Origin: Dryomyza anilis
Taxonomy: Eukaryota > Arthropoda > Insecta > Diptera > Dryomyzidae
Length of the DNA: 64,000 nt
Assembly (NCBI GenBank): GCA_951804985.1
Contig: OX638133.1
Span: 5,600,501 to 5,664,500 of the forward strand
Direction of reading: 5' to 3'
Position numbers and translations under genes: made by a program. This document shows, piece by piece, positions 22,115 through 37,100 of this stretch; position 1 is the first letter of the stretch; the number at the start of each line of letters is the position of its first letter. The notes under the pieces are model-generated. The model was not told the DNA's origin and did not search any database. It was given only the letters and a program-made list of their open reading frames with translations.

Positions 22115-25100
22115 CTAAAAAGATGTCCAAGCATTTTTTTACAAATTAATGTGGATTTTTGGGGTAAAATGGTTTAATACCTTGATGGTGCAAAATGAAA
22201 AGTCACGCCAAAAAGAAGCACTTAAAAGAGGATTGCTAACAAAAAAAATGGATTTAAGCAAGCAAAAGCACATAAAAGTGCTGTAATAGTCTAAAATACA
22301 CATTTAATTATAATACTAAATAATAAAAGTTAGAAAATTTGCATAATTTATAAATCAAAAATATTGATGAGTGTTTTAATTTAAGTAATGATTTCTTATC
22401 ATTGGTTAAAAAATACCCTTATTATGTAAAACGAAATGAAAACTAGTTCGTAAAAAAAAGCCTTAGAAATTTCAATGATAGATTTTTTAAATTATTTAAA
22501 TATTTCTTATTTTTTTAATAAATTTGTTTTATATCGTCGTTGTAGAACGAAAAGTCACCAAATACATTTTTATGTAAAACTTATATTTCAAGTTTGGTGA
22601 TTAATATTATAAAAAGTAATTGGTGCATTTTTAAAGTTGAAATATCAATTGTTAGATTGACATTTTCTTAACATGTGGTAAACAAATTGAGATCACCGTT
22701 TAACAATTGACAGATATATAAAGATTTTTGTAAATGAATATTTGGCATTATGAAAATGTATTTGGTGACTTTTCATTCTACAACATATCGTCGTTGTAGA
22801 ATGAAAAGTTTTATTCTAAATAGTAAAATTTATAAAGGTAAACAAATATCGGCCATTCCACGTCAAACCGGACACTTTTGAGATTTACTATTTTGTTTTC
22901 GTTGAAACTTTGCAATCTTGTTCTATGACGAAAAATATTTTTCACGTTTTCATGTTTTATAAAATAAAAAATTTACGGTAGTTCTACCCCTTAATAAATT
23001 AAAAATTCTACCCCTTAATAAATTAAAAAATTTGTTGAAATTCAAGATTTTGCATTCAGTTAAATGACTATAGCACGTTAACCATAAGTTCAATATTGAA
23101 CAATTTGGCATCATTTGAAACGTATCATTTAATTGTTTACTCATTTGTATAACATCTAACACAAGCATAATAAGAAATTATGGTCCGAACGATTTAAAAC
23201 GAAACTACCAAAATCGGTTTTATAACTTTCGAACCATAATTTCTTATTATGTTTGTATTAGACGAGTAAACCATTAGAAAGAGCAATGTATTCTCTTTCA
23301 AATGAGACCAAATCGTTTAATATTGAACTTATGGTTCACGTGCTACAATAGTCTAACTAAATGCAAAATGTTGAATATCGACGAAATTTTTGAATTTATT
23401 AAGGTGTAGAACTGCCAGAAAAAACACTATTTTAATATAAAAAAAAATACTTGTCAAATATTTTTTGGCATAGAACATGTCTGTAAAATTTCAATCAGTG
23501 CTCATATAGTCATTTTTTGTTGAAAAGCGTCCGGTCTGACTTGGAATGGCTGATATATCCGGCAGAAAATCGTATTAAAATTCCAATTAAATCAAATCTG
23601 TTTACTATACTTTTCGAACGAATACTACTTTTCGAACAGTTCCCCCCGGACATTTAATCTCCGAACCTTTATCGTCGTACAATTCATCCCCAATACAATT
23701 TTTTTTTATATCGAGACATTTTCTCTTCGCAATAATTACTGTCCGGACACATCTTCCCCAAGAGTTTTTTCCGAAATAATTCTCTTCGAGACAATTCTTG
23801 TAAATCGTATTTATATTTCAATTCTAACGAATTTGTATTTTGCTGTTACAGAATACGTCTTTTCGGACAATTCATTTCGGCATTTTCATCCCTGGACCAT
23901 ACATCCTCAATACAATATTTTCCGGATACATTTCCTCTTCGAAAAAACTCTTGTCCGAACAATTTCAACCCGGTCAATTCTTTTTCAGAGTATTCTTCTT
24001 CAATTCTTCCAAGAGACAATTCCTGCCCAGAAATCGTATTAAAATTGCAAATAGATCGAATTTGTATTTCTTCTATTACAGAATATAACTTTTCGGTGAC
24101 TTCTTCACCGGACACTTCTTTCCCGTACCTTCTTTGCCGTACAATTCATTCTAAATACAATATTTTTTCTCCCGAGACATTTCCTCTTCGAGACAATTAT
24201 TGTCCGGACAATTCTTCCCCAAGACAGTTTTTCCGAGACAATTCTCTTCGAGACAATTATTGTAAATCGTATTTAAATTTCAATTCGAACGAATAGAATA
24301 TTTTCCGGATACATTTCCTCTTTGAAAAAACTTTTGTACGAACAATTTTAACATGGTCAATTCTTTTTCAGAGTATTCTTCTTCAATTCTTCCACAAGAC
24401 AATTCTTGTCCAGAAATCGTATTGCAATTAGATCGAATTTGTATTTCTGCTATTACAAAATATGACTTTTCGGACACTTCTTCACCGGACACTTCTTTCC
24501 CGAACCTTTTTTGCAGTACAATTCATCGCCAATACAATAATTTTTATCCCGAGCCATTTCCTCTTCGAAACAATTATTGTCCGGACCATTCTTCGTCAAA
24601 ACAGTTTTTTCTGAAACAATTCTCTTCGAGACAAATTTTGTAAATAGTATTTATATTTCAATTCGAACGAATTTGTTTTTTGCTGTTACAAAATTTGATA
24701 ATTCATTCCGGCACCTTCTTCATCGACAATATTTTTGGGTGAAATTTCCTCTTCGAAACAATTCTTGTCCGAAAAATGTTTCGACAGTTAATTCTTTCAC
24801 AGAGTAATCTTTTCACTTCCTTCATGAGACAATTCTTTTTCATTAAATATATTACCAGACATTTCTTTACCGGAGAATTCTCTCTCGAGTCAACCTTTTC
24901 ACCGAGATTATTCTTCAATTATATTATTTCAAAATAAATTTATACAAATATAATAACAATTAAAGAATATATTCGACGTCCTCAATTACGTTCGATTGGT
25001 TTTTTTTATGTTGTTACTGAATTAAATTTTTTCACACAATTATTTCCCGTACAATTTTTGCCCAGACACTTATTCCGCGGACACTTCAGCTTAAGACAAT

Positions 25101-28100
25101 TCTTCCTCGGATAATTCCGCCCTTAAACAATTCTTCCCTGGACAATTCATTACCAATGAAGACAGTTCTTCCCCAGATAATTGTCCCCCAATTACAGGTT
25201 ACGGACAATTTTCACAAATACAGTATTTTCACAGAACAATTGAGGAGCTCATTTCCAAAACGTGCTATCCACTTAAAAATAAAATGACTTAAAAAAATAC
25301 GATCCAAAAAATATAATTTTAAAAAAGTCGAGATATCGACTTTTTTAGGAAAATACTGGGAATGGAAAATACCTTTGATACAATTCGATTCTTCCATTAA
25401 GTATCAGTAATTCAGGTTTTAGTAAACCTATCTTCGTTTCACATAGCACGTTTTGGAAATGAACTCCTCTTCCCCATTCTTCCCCAGGCAGTACATTCCA
25501 AGGACAATGTTTCCCTGAGATAATTTTTACGAAGCCAATTCTTCTCAAGACAATTATTTCTCAATTGCAAACAAAAATCTTCTTCGGACAATTCATCCCC
25601 AAGATAATATTTCCGCGAGACAATTACTGTCCGAACAGTTTTTCCCCAGACAATTCATTACCGAGAATTTTTCCCTCCAGACAATTCCCTCTCTAACCAA
25701 TTCGTGTCCGGGAAATTCTTCCCCGAAACGATTCATCAAAAGGGAATTATTTTCCAGACAATTCTTCCACGACCTTTTTTTTCTTCAATTATGACAATTC
25801 TTCCCTAAGACAATATTACCTCGATTCTATTTATGTTCGTACAAATTTTTTACGACACAGTTTTTTCGAAACTATTTCCCTAAACAATTGTCAAGAAAAT
25901 TCTTCTCCGAAGAACTCATCTCTCAGACAATATTTCCCCGGGCCAATTCTTGTACAAAGAATTCAATCCCCAGGCAATTTCTTCAAAAGACACATGTTCC
26001 CGAGACTATTTTATCCCGGGGTAATTATTCCCTAAGACAATTCCTTCCTTATAATTCTTTCACGAGAAACTATATTCCTGAGACTTTGTTTTCCTGAAAC
26101 AATTTCTATCAAGTCAAATTTTCCATAATTTGGGAAAATAGCACAGATCTATAATTTTTAAAGAGCGTTAATTTAATCTCTAGAATGTCATATTAAATCG
26201 ACCTTAATTTATTTTTTGGCAGTATTAAATATATTTTGATAATTATATTTAAAATAAACATTTTTCGCCATACGTTTATTTTCGATATTACAAAGTTAAT
26301 AAATCGATCTTAAAATTATCAGTGTTTTTTTGAACACGGTGCGCCAATGAAATTAAAACTAATTATCAAATATCTACAAGCAGCATTTGTAGTAAATACG
26401 GTTTTTGTGTGTTTTAGATAAATTAATTAAAATTACAAACTTTTGGTAAAACGAATTAAAATTTTAAGGTAAATTTCCTTTATTCCGGAATAAACTATAA
26501 AGATAACGCCAACGGTTGGAAAAGTTCTGAAACAGAAAATTTTAAATATTTATGATAATTATAAGAATTATAAAATGCAAAATACTATAACATTTATGGG
26601 ATTTTATAAAATATTGTTGGAGGAGGGAACACACGCTATTAGCGACTGTACAAATTAAAAGGGAATGTGTATCTATTTGCTGTATATTATTAAAAAAAAG
26701 GGGGCATATTACAGCTTTCGTATATAATTTAAACGTATTGAATATGTTTACTCAATTTTAAAAATAATTCAAGTATTTAAAAATCGTATTTAAATTAGTT
26801 TATTTAGAAAACATCATAGCAAATCTAATGTAATTCGTTGGAAAACTGAAAATGCCCGATTGTTACAAACATTTAACCAAATGAAACCACATAGTTGTAT
26901 TATTTTTAATTCATGTTTGTATATTTAATAAAATAAAATCATAATTAACAAAAGTAAAATTTTCGATGCAACGTTTATGAGTAAATAAAACACAATAATT
27001 TAGGCTTAAATCGAACAGTTAAAAAGCATTGTTTGACACAAAAATACAGCAAATTAAAAAAATATATATATAGTGGGGAGGTTACTTAAAATGCATTGTC
27101 TAATTATTTTCAAAATACAAAGCAATGCTAAAAATTCAAATTTAAAATAATTCAATAACTAAAATTTAAAAATATATAAAAAAAAGAAACCAAAAATGTC
27201 TTTTCGTGTCTAAAATGCTGTGTTAATCTTTAAGAGTTTCGAGTTTTTTGCAAAAACCAATTAAAACTAAACTTAAACTATTCACATTTTAATAAAATAT
27301 TAAACAAAAATGTTGTCAACTTTAGCGCAAAATTTTGAATTCTGTTAAAATTATTATTAAAATGTTAAATATATATTTTTTATATCAACCATTTACATTC
27401 TTTGTGTACTAGAACTACAAAACATTTGATGCTTACTCTGGAATGTAAAACCTAAGACGTTTACAAACACATTACAACCAAAAGGAACAAAATTAAAAAT
27501 GCCAAATCATAGCAGACAACTAAACATGCAACAAATTTGACATTTGCGAATGCGCTTTAAAATCACCACAAGTATTTCTTGTATTTATCAATTTTTGTTT
27601 TTTTTTGTTTGTTTTTGCTACTTTTTTTGTTGAAGAAAAAAAAGCAAAACACAAAAAGACTAAACTAAATCTGTAGCGAATTTTTCTTCTTGTTTTTGGT
27701 GTGTTTTACCTGATTGGACCAGTCACCGGTGGGCACAGTGGCACGATAGAATTTGGAGCTGGTCTTATTAAAGATTGGTAGCAATTCGTTTGCCTCGTCA
27801 GATAGCGCCTGTCAATGCAAAATCGTTTTTTTATTAGTTTTGAATTTTAAAATTTAAATTCAAAATTTTACCTTCAAATAGATAATGGCATCGGTGCCGT
27901 AGCCCTCGCAAGACAACAGCACAATATCACCGTGGAAGTAGCGTGCGTACAGGCGTGAGATGGGCAGACCATAGCCGTAGCCGGCCAAAGGAACCGTGTG
28001 CAAATCTGATTTGGAAGGTTGTGGCGCTGTGCTGTACATGTACTTGAAGAGTTGGTCGGTTTGGGAGCGTGCAATGCCGCCACCTTGATCGGAGATCTGT

Positions 28101-31100
28101 TGAGACATAGAGAAAAAAAACAAAGAACATATGTTAATAATTTAGTAAATGTATTATTGTTTTCAAAAACATATTTTCCAAGTTTGTCAACTAATTTTAT
28201 AAAGTGTATTTGATGCATTATAAAATTTCGTATGTCATTGAAAAGTAGTTTCTTTAATCAATTGCAATAATAACATTTTCCTTAATAATTTGCAATATAT
28301 CGTTTTTCATAAACATATTTATTATTAAAAAAAATCGAAGTATTTGAATAGTTAATTACTGAAACGACGATATCCTATTAAAGTTGCAGCAATAAAGAAA
28401 TTATTTATAAATGAAATGTTTATAAAATGTTTAAGGAATATCATTAAAATATTTACTGCAAGCATAAATATGCTTAAAACAAATGTTTTGTATATAAATG
28501 ATTGAATGTATATATAAAAAAATAAGTAATGTCCAGAAGTATATTTTACATGTCAAATATAATTAAAAAGATAAATATAATATTATATTTGATGATTTAC
28601 ACAAACATATTATGGTAAAAAATATTTAGTTTAAATATGGAAATATTTGAGATTCCTCCAACAACACATAATATTCGAAATTATTAAATTAAATTGTACA
28701 TGAAAAGTGTATAAATAATTGCAAAAATATGATTGTTGCAAGTTAATTTTTATTTATGATAACCATATAAATAATGAATTTGAATATAAAAGGCAATTAC
28801 GCTTATTAAGACAATTATAAACCAATCTATTTAAGAATTTTTTAGAAAATCTTTACCATTTTGTGGTAGTATAACTGTAATTGTTAATATTTTGGGGGAC
28901 CACAAACATATAAATATAATAATCATGAATACAAACAATCATAATACTTAATACTTAAAGCAAATATAATATCATTAATAATAACTATTTTAAATAATAA
29001 TGTATAGTATTATAAACAACAACAAAAATCATATCAAATGTGACAGTACATAATGAAAATATGATTTTTTGAAATATAAATATAATTACAGTAAACATAA
29101 TAGTAGACATAATATGTTACCAGTCTAAAATTCACCACTAAATTTCACCAACAAACTTATGTCCTATCACGTAAGGTTCACGAGATATATGACCATAAAG
29201 GTTATGAAGTGACCGCAATATTACCGTTGATTTATTGAGAAAACTGTAGTAGTTATGGATTTGTTGTCTGAGAACCAAATATAGACACTATCCAAGGCTT
29301 CATATCTGTAGTACATATTAAATTTCTATCTCGTCCTTTTAATACCAATATTAATGATTTTCAAAGGATCAATCTACATCATCGACTAATTTCATATTAA
29401 GGAGTTGCAAATGTATCATATTGTCCATGGAAAACATATTTAGCATACAAAAACATAAAAAGTGGCCGAATATGTCAAAGCCGTACGAGCTATAGTTTGT
29501 CTAATACTGAGCACTGCAAAGTATATTTTTATTTTATATGAAACTTCAAAATACTTTTTCGTAGCTTAAAATCGTATGATCCTTTAGCGGTGCCAAGGCT
29601 TTGTTTTTAATATCCTGAATATGTCCAAATTTTTTCATACCATAAAATGTTGCTCTATCACGTCAGGATTTGAGGTATTGACCCCCAAATATCTAGTAAA
29701 ACCTTAATTTTCATAGTATAATTTTTGGAAAACGGTATTAGATATGGATTTCTTAACTGAAAACCAAATGTGGGCATAAGGATCACATAAGGATCTTTTC
29801 TGTAGTACATTTTAATTTTCTATCTCGTCCGTAGACCATCAATATTAAGGATTTTCAAAAAATCTTAGCAGTTAATGTGCCAAATTTATATGAAGAATTA
29901 ATAAATATATCATTATGTATTTGGGAAAAATATTAAGCACATAAAAACAGTAAAAATTGTCATAGAAGTCAAAGCCATGCGAGTTATGGTTTCTATTATA
30001 TCAAGCACTAAATGTAATTGTAAATGTAAAATTTTCAAAAGTACAAAAACTAAAACGATTCGTTGTATTAGAATAATAATAATAATAGTTTGGCGCTACA
30101 GTCCTGTATAGAACTTCGGCCGAGCTCTCTCACCATTTTGAGCTGTGCGTGTTATATTTGTACTCAAAGTGGTGGGACCTACAGTTTATTGCCGAATCCG
30201 AACGGCGGGTGAGAGCTTTTTCATAGGCAATGGTTTTACTCTCGTAGGTTTGCCATTTACTGACGAGAGGTAGCGCGGTATAGAAAAATGTTTCTATGAA
30301 AAGATGTTGTTAGCCCCAGTCCAGGCTTGAACCGGGGACCTTTCGGCTCGCAGTCCAACGCACTAACCACTGAGCTACCGCGGTTGTATTAGAATAGATA
30401 TCTGTTTAATAGTTCCAGAGAGATTTGGCTTCATTTTAAATATCATTAATGTGTCAAGTGAATTTATGTACTGTAAACTTGTGACCTATCACGTCAGGAT
30501 TTCCAATACAACGAATCGTTTTAGTTTTTGTACTTATGAAATTAATAATTCGGAAACCATAAAAATTAGAAATTATGTAGCATTTTGTTGCATTTGGTTT
30601 TGATATCATTATAATTGTTAATATACTTCCAGCCAACACAAATATAATTTAAATGATTACACTAAAAATCAATAATATTTTCGACTACAAACAAGTATTA
30701 TTATGCTATAAACAATCATAATGTTATAAATATTATCCATTTAAAATATAAGAGTAGGACAGGTATTATAAAAATAATAAATAATAAAATCATATATATT
30801 TTGGCAGACTATATATGATTTTTGCAAATATAATAATAATTGCAGTGAACATATTAATAACTATTCGAAATATATTTATTAACAAAAATATTCTAAAATA
30901 TCAATTTAAAAATTAAGAAACCATTAACTATTAAATATCATTTTGCCTTTTGTATTGGGTACTGCAAATTGATAATATACTTTCAACAAACATAAATATA
31001 ATTGTCATGAATCCAAAAAAAAAACTCAATATTACTAATTACCATAAAAATGTAATTATGCTTTAAGCAAACATAATGCAATACAAAATTTGTACTTTAT

Positions 31101-34100
31101 TTAAATATTGAATATAAAAATACAGATTATACGATTATAGCAAATATAATGATAATTACAGTGCGCAGTAATTAATCACCATTTTGAATAAGAAAATGTA
31201 TAAAACATAAGTTTACTTATCAAAACGATTATAAATAATCAATTTTAAAAATTTAGAGTTATATTTCTATTTGTGTTAAAAATATGATATAGCATTTGAT
31301 TATTGCAATTGATAATATACTTACAGCTAGCATAAACATGAATTTTATTATTATGAAAACAAATTTTTAAATAAACTTTTATATGATAATTATAACTTAA
31401 GCTAACAATATACAAAATCAATAACCAATATTTTAATATTTAATAAAATTCATTTAAAATCTTTGAAAACTTATCTATTATTTGAAAACTTATCTATTAT
31501 ATGCTCAACTCACCTTAACGCAAATATCTTCCTTGCCCTGCGCAATCAACACCTTGATCGGTGGCAATTTATCACATTTGTCATGATCATGATGCTCTAC
31601 GACAGCGCGCATGGAATTCTTAAACAGCTCGAAGAGCATATGATACAGATGCGACGGCACATAGACGGTGCGTACGGGCAGCTGACTTTCGCAGACATTA
31701 TACTCTTTAATCTCCAGTTCCGGACTGGCCAAATAGTATTGATCACAAAGAAATCGTGCATTTTCATAGGCATCCTGAACCACCGCAGACAGCTGACATG
31801 CCGGATCTAAACAGCCAATATGACGACCCTGCTCTTCGGGAAATTGACCAAAGAGAATAGCTAAAAAAAAAGACAACATTTTATTATTTTTAGTTTAATT
31901 AATTTGCATCATTCTCCAGTGAACTCACTGTGCTGATTGATTAACATGCGTATGCTGATGCGTGACATATACAAACGGTCCAAAAAGTACTGTATCGAAG
32001 TCTCCATGCCAGAGTCGACGCCATCGCCTTGTGTCTCTTTGAGTTCGACGACACCTTGTGCCATTGTCTGTACCACATCGGAATGTCGATTGCGTATGTG
32101 CTCCAGTGTGCTGCAGAATCTGCAAAAAATATGAGAGAAAAAGGCGGTGAAGAAAAAAAATTAGAAAAATGAAACTGGATGCTATGTGTCATGTACTTCA
32201 ATCTCAGTATGAAGTATTGATGCATTAAACGAGGGAGTGAAACCATAATTAATATCGGTTTAAATTTTTTTTTTTACAATAAGTATTTGGTTTTTGATAC
32301 TCGATAAACCCCAGAAACTTGGTCAACCAAATTTAATTTGGCAAATGTTGTAATAATATTGAAATACTACTGAAACGATTACAAATAAATGCCAATTCAA
32401 TCCCTTAAACATTCAACTTACTTTTGTAGATTGCTGTACGTTGGATCGGCACGCTCGAATTCCAGTACCTCTTCAAAACTCTTCACATACCAAGAACTAA
32501 CTTGACTCACTGAGCGTGTGTTGAGCAGATTATCAGGCAGCAATGCGATTTCCTTCATGATGTTGGCCAAACGCACCGGCAGCTCTTTGCGCAGGAATAT
32601 AAACGATTTTTTCTCGCAGGCATTTTGACCTAAAAAAAAGACAATAAAGCAAACATAAAGTATGGTAACAATTTAAAAATGGGCATGCTGACAATTTGTA
32701 GTTGATACTTGTGTAAATTCCTGGAAAACTTAAGACGTAACTATATGATACGCAGTTCAAATGTGGAAACAGTTTTATAAAACAATATTTTAAGGGACGG
32801 AATAAAAATAAAGGGTTTTTCAATAAGAGCGCTACAAAAGTTTTTTTTCAAGGGTTTTTCAACAGGGACGGTACAAAAGTAGAGCGACAGGGACAGCAAA
32901 CGAAGCCATATTTCTTGCCGCTCTTTTGACATTTCTCTTCAGCAAGGTTTGCCATTTCATGATGGAAAGATATACGAATTCGAATTTCGGTAGTAAATTT
33001 TAATAATGTTGAAAAACCCTTTATAATTAAAACATAACTTAATCTATAAAAAATTGTATTAATATAAACACCGAAAAAAATACTCAAAAGAAAGAAAATT
33101 AATTATAAATTACTTGATTTACGTGTAATTGTTTTTACCCAGCTGGGAATTTCCAGGCTGCAACAAAAGTGCCAGGCTTGTTGCGTACGAGCTTGACTAC
33201 CAAGGCTTTGTATATCAGGCCAGACACAAGTCTGGCACAATCGTCACTCACAGACTCGACACAGGCCTTGATATACCAAGCTAGGCACAGGACTGGCACA
33301 TTTGTCATTCCCAGATTTCAAACAAGCGTCGTTAGTTTAGATTAGACACAAACCTGGCACAATCGTCACTCACAGACCCCACACAGGCCTTGATATACCA
33401 AGCTAGACACAGGACTGGCACATTTGTCATTCATAGATTTCAAATAAGCCTTGTTGGTTTATGTTGGACATAAGCCTGGCACAATTTTCTTACATATTTA
33501 TTTGTCTACAGACTCAACTCTCAAGTGTCATGACATGAATAATGAATGCAATAGCCTGAATCTTCAGCCTGGTACACAAGCCTTGGAACAATCCTAAATT
33601 ACAGGCTTGTAACATAGTTATCATTCCAGTCTTGACACAGTCTTGGAACAAGCTTGGATAACAGCGTTGGCACAAGCCTGTGTCAGGCTTGTGTCGGTTG
33701 ATAATTCCTACTTGGGTACTATATTGTGATAGTTGTTTTTGTATGGAAAAACAAGTTTATTAATTTACTGCATTTATATATAAAATTGTGCTGCATTTGC
33801 AATGAAAATAACTACATTTTATATTTATTTATATGTCCTCAAAATATGAATGGTAGGTTTAGGTTTGTAAGGCGGTGTTGCTGAAATCTAATCAGCAAAC
33901 ACTCACGGGGGCCTAGTGGTCCATTGTGTTCCCTTTTTATCTGTGTGGTAACTATATTTTAACGATGGGTTAGTTTCTTCGAAACCAACCTGATCTTCTT
34001 ACGAACCCTAGTAGATTTTCAATTGGAACTATTACAACTATTTCTTACAGTTCACCAAAGAACCTGTTCCCCATTTAGTGGAGTCGACGCGTTTGGAGAT

Positions 34101-37100
34101 TTGGACAGTCGCATAGTAGATGTACGATTGATTCTACTTCCTCAATATCTTTGCAGCTCCTACAGTGGTCGGGTGCAATATGAATGTTGATAAAATACTA
34201 AATCTGCATATATTTTTACTACATTCTATTTTTATTTAACTTTAAAATAAATAAAACAAATTGGTACATATGCATTTATTTTTACCACGTTCTGCAATTT
34301 TTTTTATATAAAAAAAACTAATACTACATCTGCATTTATTTTCACTACATTTTGTATTAATTTAATATCAGAATTATATAAAAACAAATACTACATCTGT
34401 TTTTATTGCATTCAGTTTGTATCTCAAAATAGATTGTTGTTTTAAATAATTGTGAAAGTGTATACAAAATGTATTATCTTGATGCAGAAGATGAAAGCAT
34501 AACTATATATGCAATATTATTTGACATCAGACTCAAAGAAATCACAGTTAATAATAATATAATAGTTTGGCACTACAGTTCTGTAAGAACTTAGGCCGAG
34601 CTCTCTTACCATTTTGAGCTGTGCGTGTTATATTTGTACTCAAAGTGGTGGGACCTACAGTTTATTGCCGAATCCGAACGGCGGGTGAGAGCTTTTCATA
34701 GGCAATTTTTTTACTCTCGGAGGTTTGCCATTTACTGCCGAGAGGTAGCGCGGTATAGAAAAATGTTTCCATGAAAAGATGTTGTTAGCCCCAGTCCAGG
34801 CTTGAACCGGGGACCTTTCGGCTCGCAGTCCAACGCACTAACCACTGAGCTACCGCGGCTACAGAAATCACAGTTGCTTATACCAAATATGATACGCGAA
34901 TAAAATTCTTTTTCTTATATTCTGCCTACAACGCGTTTCGGTCAGATGCCTGGGTTTTGTTTGCTTATATACACTGTCGAACTTCAAAAAAAAAAAAAAA
35001 AGATAAAAAAAATATATGCTAAAGTTTCTGCAATATGTAGAGAACTGTGTTTTAGTGCATTGTGTAGTAAAATCAAGTAAAATAAATACTTATGTATTTA
35101 ATAACTAAAAATTGTAGTAGAAATAATGGCGCATATTCATAGACTATTTAAAGTAAATTTTAAAATTAAAGTCAGCTTTTTACAAATTTCACAAATAAAA
35201 TATGTCATTAAGCTGATTTTAATTTTAAAGTCGACTCTAAATTGGTTATGATTATTTACCAATGAGTTTTTTTAAATAAATACATAAAATTTAACTACAT
35301 GGTGATCTAGAAGCAGCCACAAGTATTAAAAAAATAGGTATTTCAAGTACAAAATGGGTTTTATTCATCATCATTTCTAGTTTAAAAATCCGTTTGAACC
35401 AAAATCCTACCATTTCCTTTTCTCAAGATATAGTCATTTACGTTGAATTTCAAAGTATTTTTTTCAATTTTTCTCTATTTCTTATTAAAAATTTATTACA
35501 CAGTGCGGCAAAACGGCAACTTTTTTAATTGATCTCTGTTGTTTTCTTTTATTTTGTGCTTCTATATGGTTCACTGAAAAAAAGTGTAGTATATTCTTAT
35601 ACCTCTACACGTCTGGGTTATGCGCTATGGGCTCCGAAAGGGTTAAAGTATAACCAATGTAGCGAAATGGTTCATAGTACGATTCTATAAGGATGAATTA
35701 CACTTAAAGTTTGTATCTTAACGATTACAATAATAAGAATTCCTTTAAGGAGTTATAACCAGAAGAAGTCAGAAAACTATCGTAATGTCTTTGGAGAAAA
35801 TGCAACACATACTATTTCTGAAATAACGAAATATATTTCTAACTTCAATTTTGAATAAAATCTTAGAAATATAGTATTACAATAATTTTGATGCAGTAAC
35901 AAATGCTGTAATTCTTAGTTAAAATTGTGACGAAAATGGCATATATTTGCTGTAGTTTTTAAGATATTGTCCATTTTTATTTTCTCATAGTTTTGCTCTA
36001 GTATTATTTTTCATATTCCAACCAATGACAAGAATGAAAATATCAAAAATCTTTGAAATTGAACGTAAATGACGATATCTTGAGAAAAGGAAATGATAGG
36101 AATTTGGTTCAAGCAGATTTTTAAACTAGAAATGATGAATATAATACATTTTTTACTTTTTAGATCCATTTTTGTCATGTGACTGCTTCCAGATCATCCT
36201 GATTAATTTTGTCGATGCTTGATATTCAAGTGTGTTTCGACTTTGGTTTGTTTGAAAATTGCTATTTAAACACATTTGCAATAGATTTATCAATACAAGA
36301 GAATTCCTATCTAAACGAATTCAAATCGTACATGTCAAAACAAAACTGAGACAGCCCCCAATATCAGCAATTATTGTCATAGATTAAATATATCAAATCA
36401 TAACATTTGTTATGTTTTGGTCATTTGTAAATCATATAATTGAAGAGTTTACAATTCCTATCAGAGAGTCCTAATAAAAAGCGGCCATTTGTTATTTGTG
36501 AAAAAATATCCACTAATATATCAATATTTTACTGCGGAGATTGGTTTATTTGGTTGTAGCCTTTGTAGAACCCGACAGTGGTAAAGCATTAAAAATTAGA
36601 TAATAAAACGAATTTATTTAACAGCACAAACAATATGCAATTAAAAAATGGTACTAGTACCTTTCTTCTTTCTTCAATAAATAAACTGTACTGCGTATAA
36701 TTGATTGCTATCAAATGATCGAAAGAAAATAATAATAATATCCATCATCATTAGAGCCATAAACTCCAACGCCTTGAATGGCAACACGTCAGCCATGTCT
36801 AATCTATATAGATTATATAAATATTTAGCAATTTTCGCACACACGTTTTGCAAAATTGCAGACAAATAAATAACAGCAACTTTTTATCTTTGACAATTTC
36901 ATTTTAACAAAATCAGTTAGCTAATATAAAAAAAAACTATGCCAAAGCAAGATATATTTGTTTTGTCTGGAGGTGATATTAACGTCTGCAATATGCGGCT
37001 TATCAAATGATAACAACAAAGCAAAATATAATGCATACATTTAAATTTTTAAAAAGTTAATTTATTAAATGGTGCGAAGTATTAATGAGCTCATCGATAT

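Larger units (their letters stand above)
28097..31513 (-). other. Pdk: Pdk intron 4, 3.4 kb
   Basis: GT..AG intron, very AT-rich. It contains recurrent aacataataataat-type motifs, long diverged repeats (ctatcacgt landmarks at 29163, 29653 and 30486), SINE copy 3 and the 29-bp inverted pair at 30041-30069/30505-30533. No coding exon seen. Confidence 0.85.

Noticed and set aside
23846..25548. Minus-strand ORFs such as [20 protein letters not shown]
   Set aside because: Acidic frames arise from the complement of the GACAATTCTTCCCC minisatellite and repeat with its period.
31463..32134. Plus-strand ORFs opposite Pdk exons
   Set aside because: Antisense shadows of Pdk coding exons.
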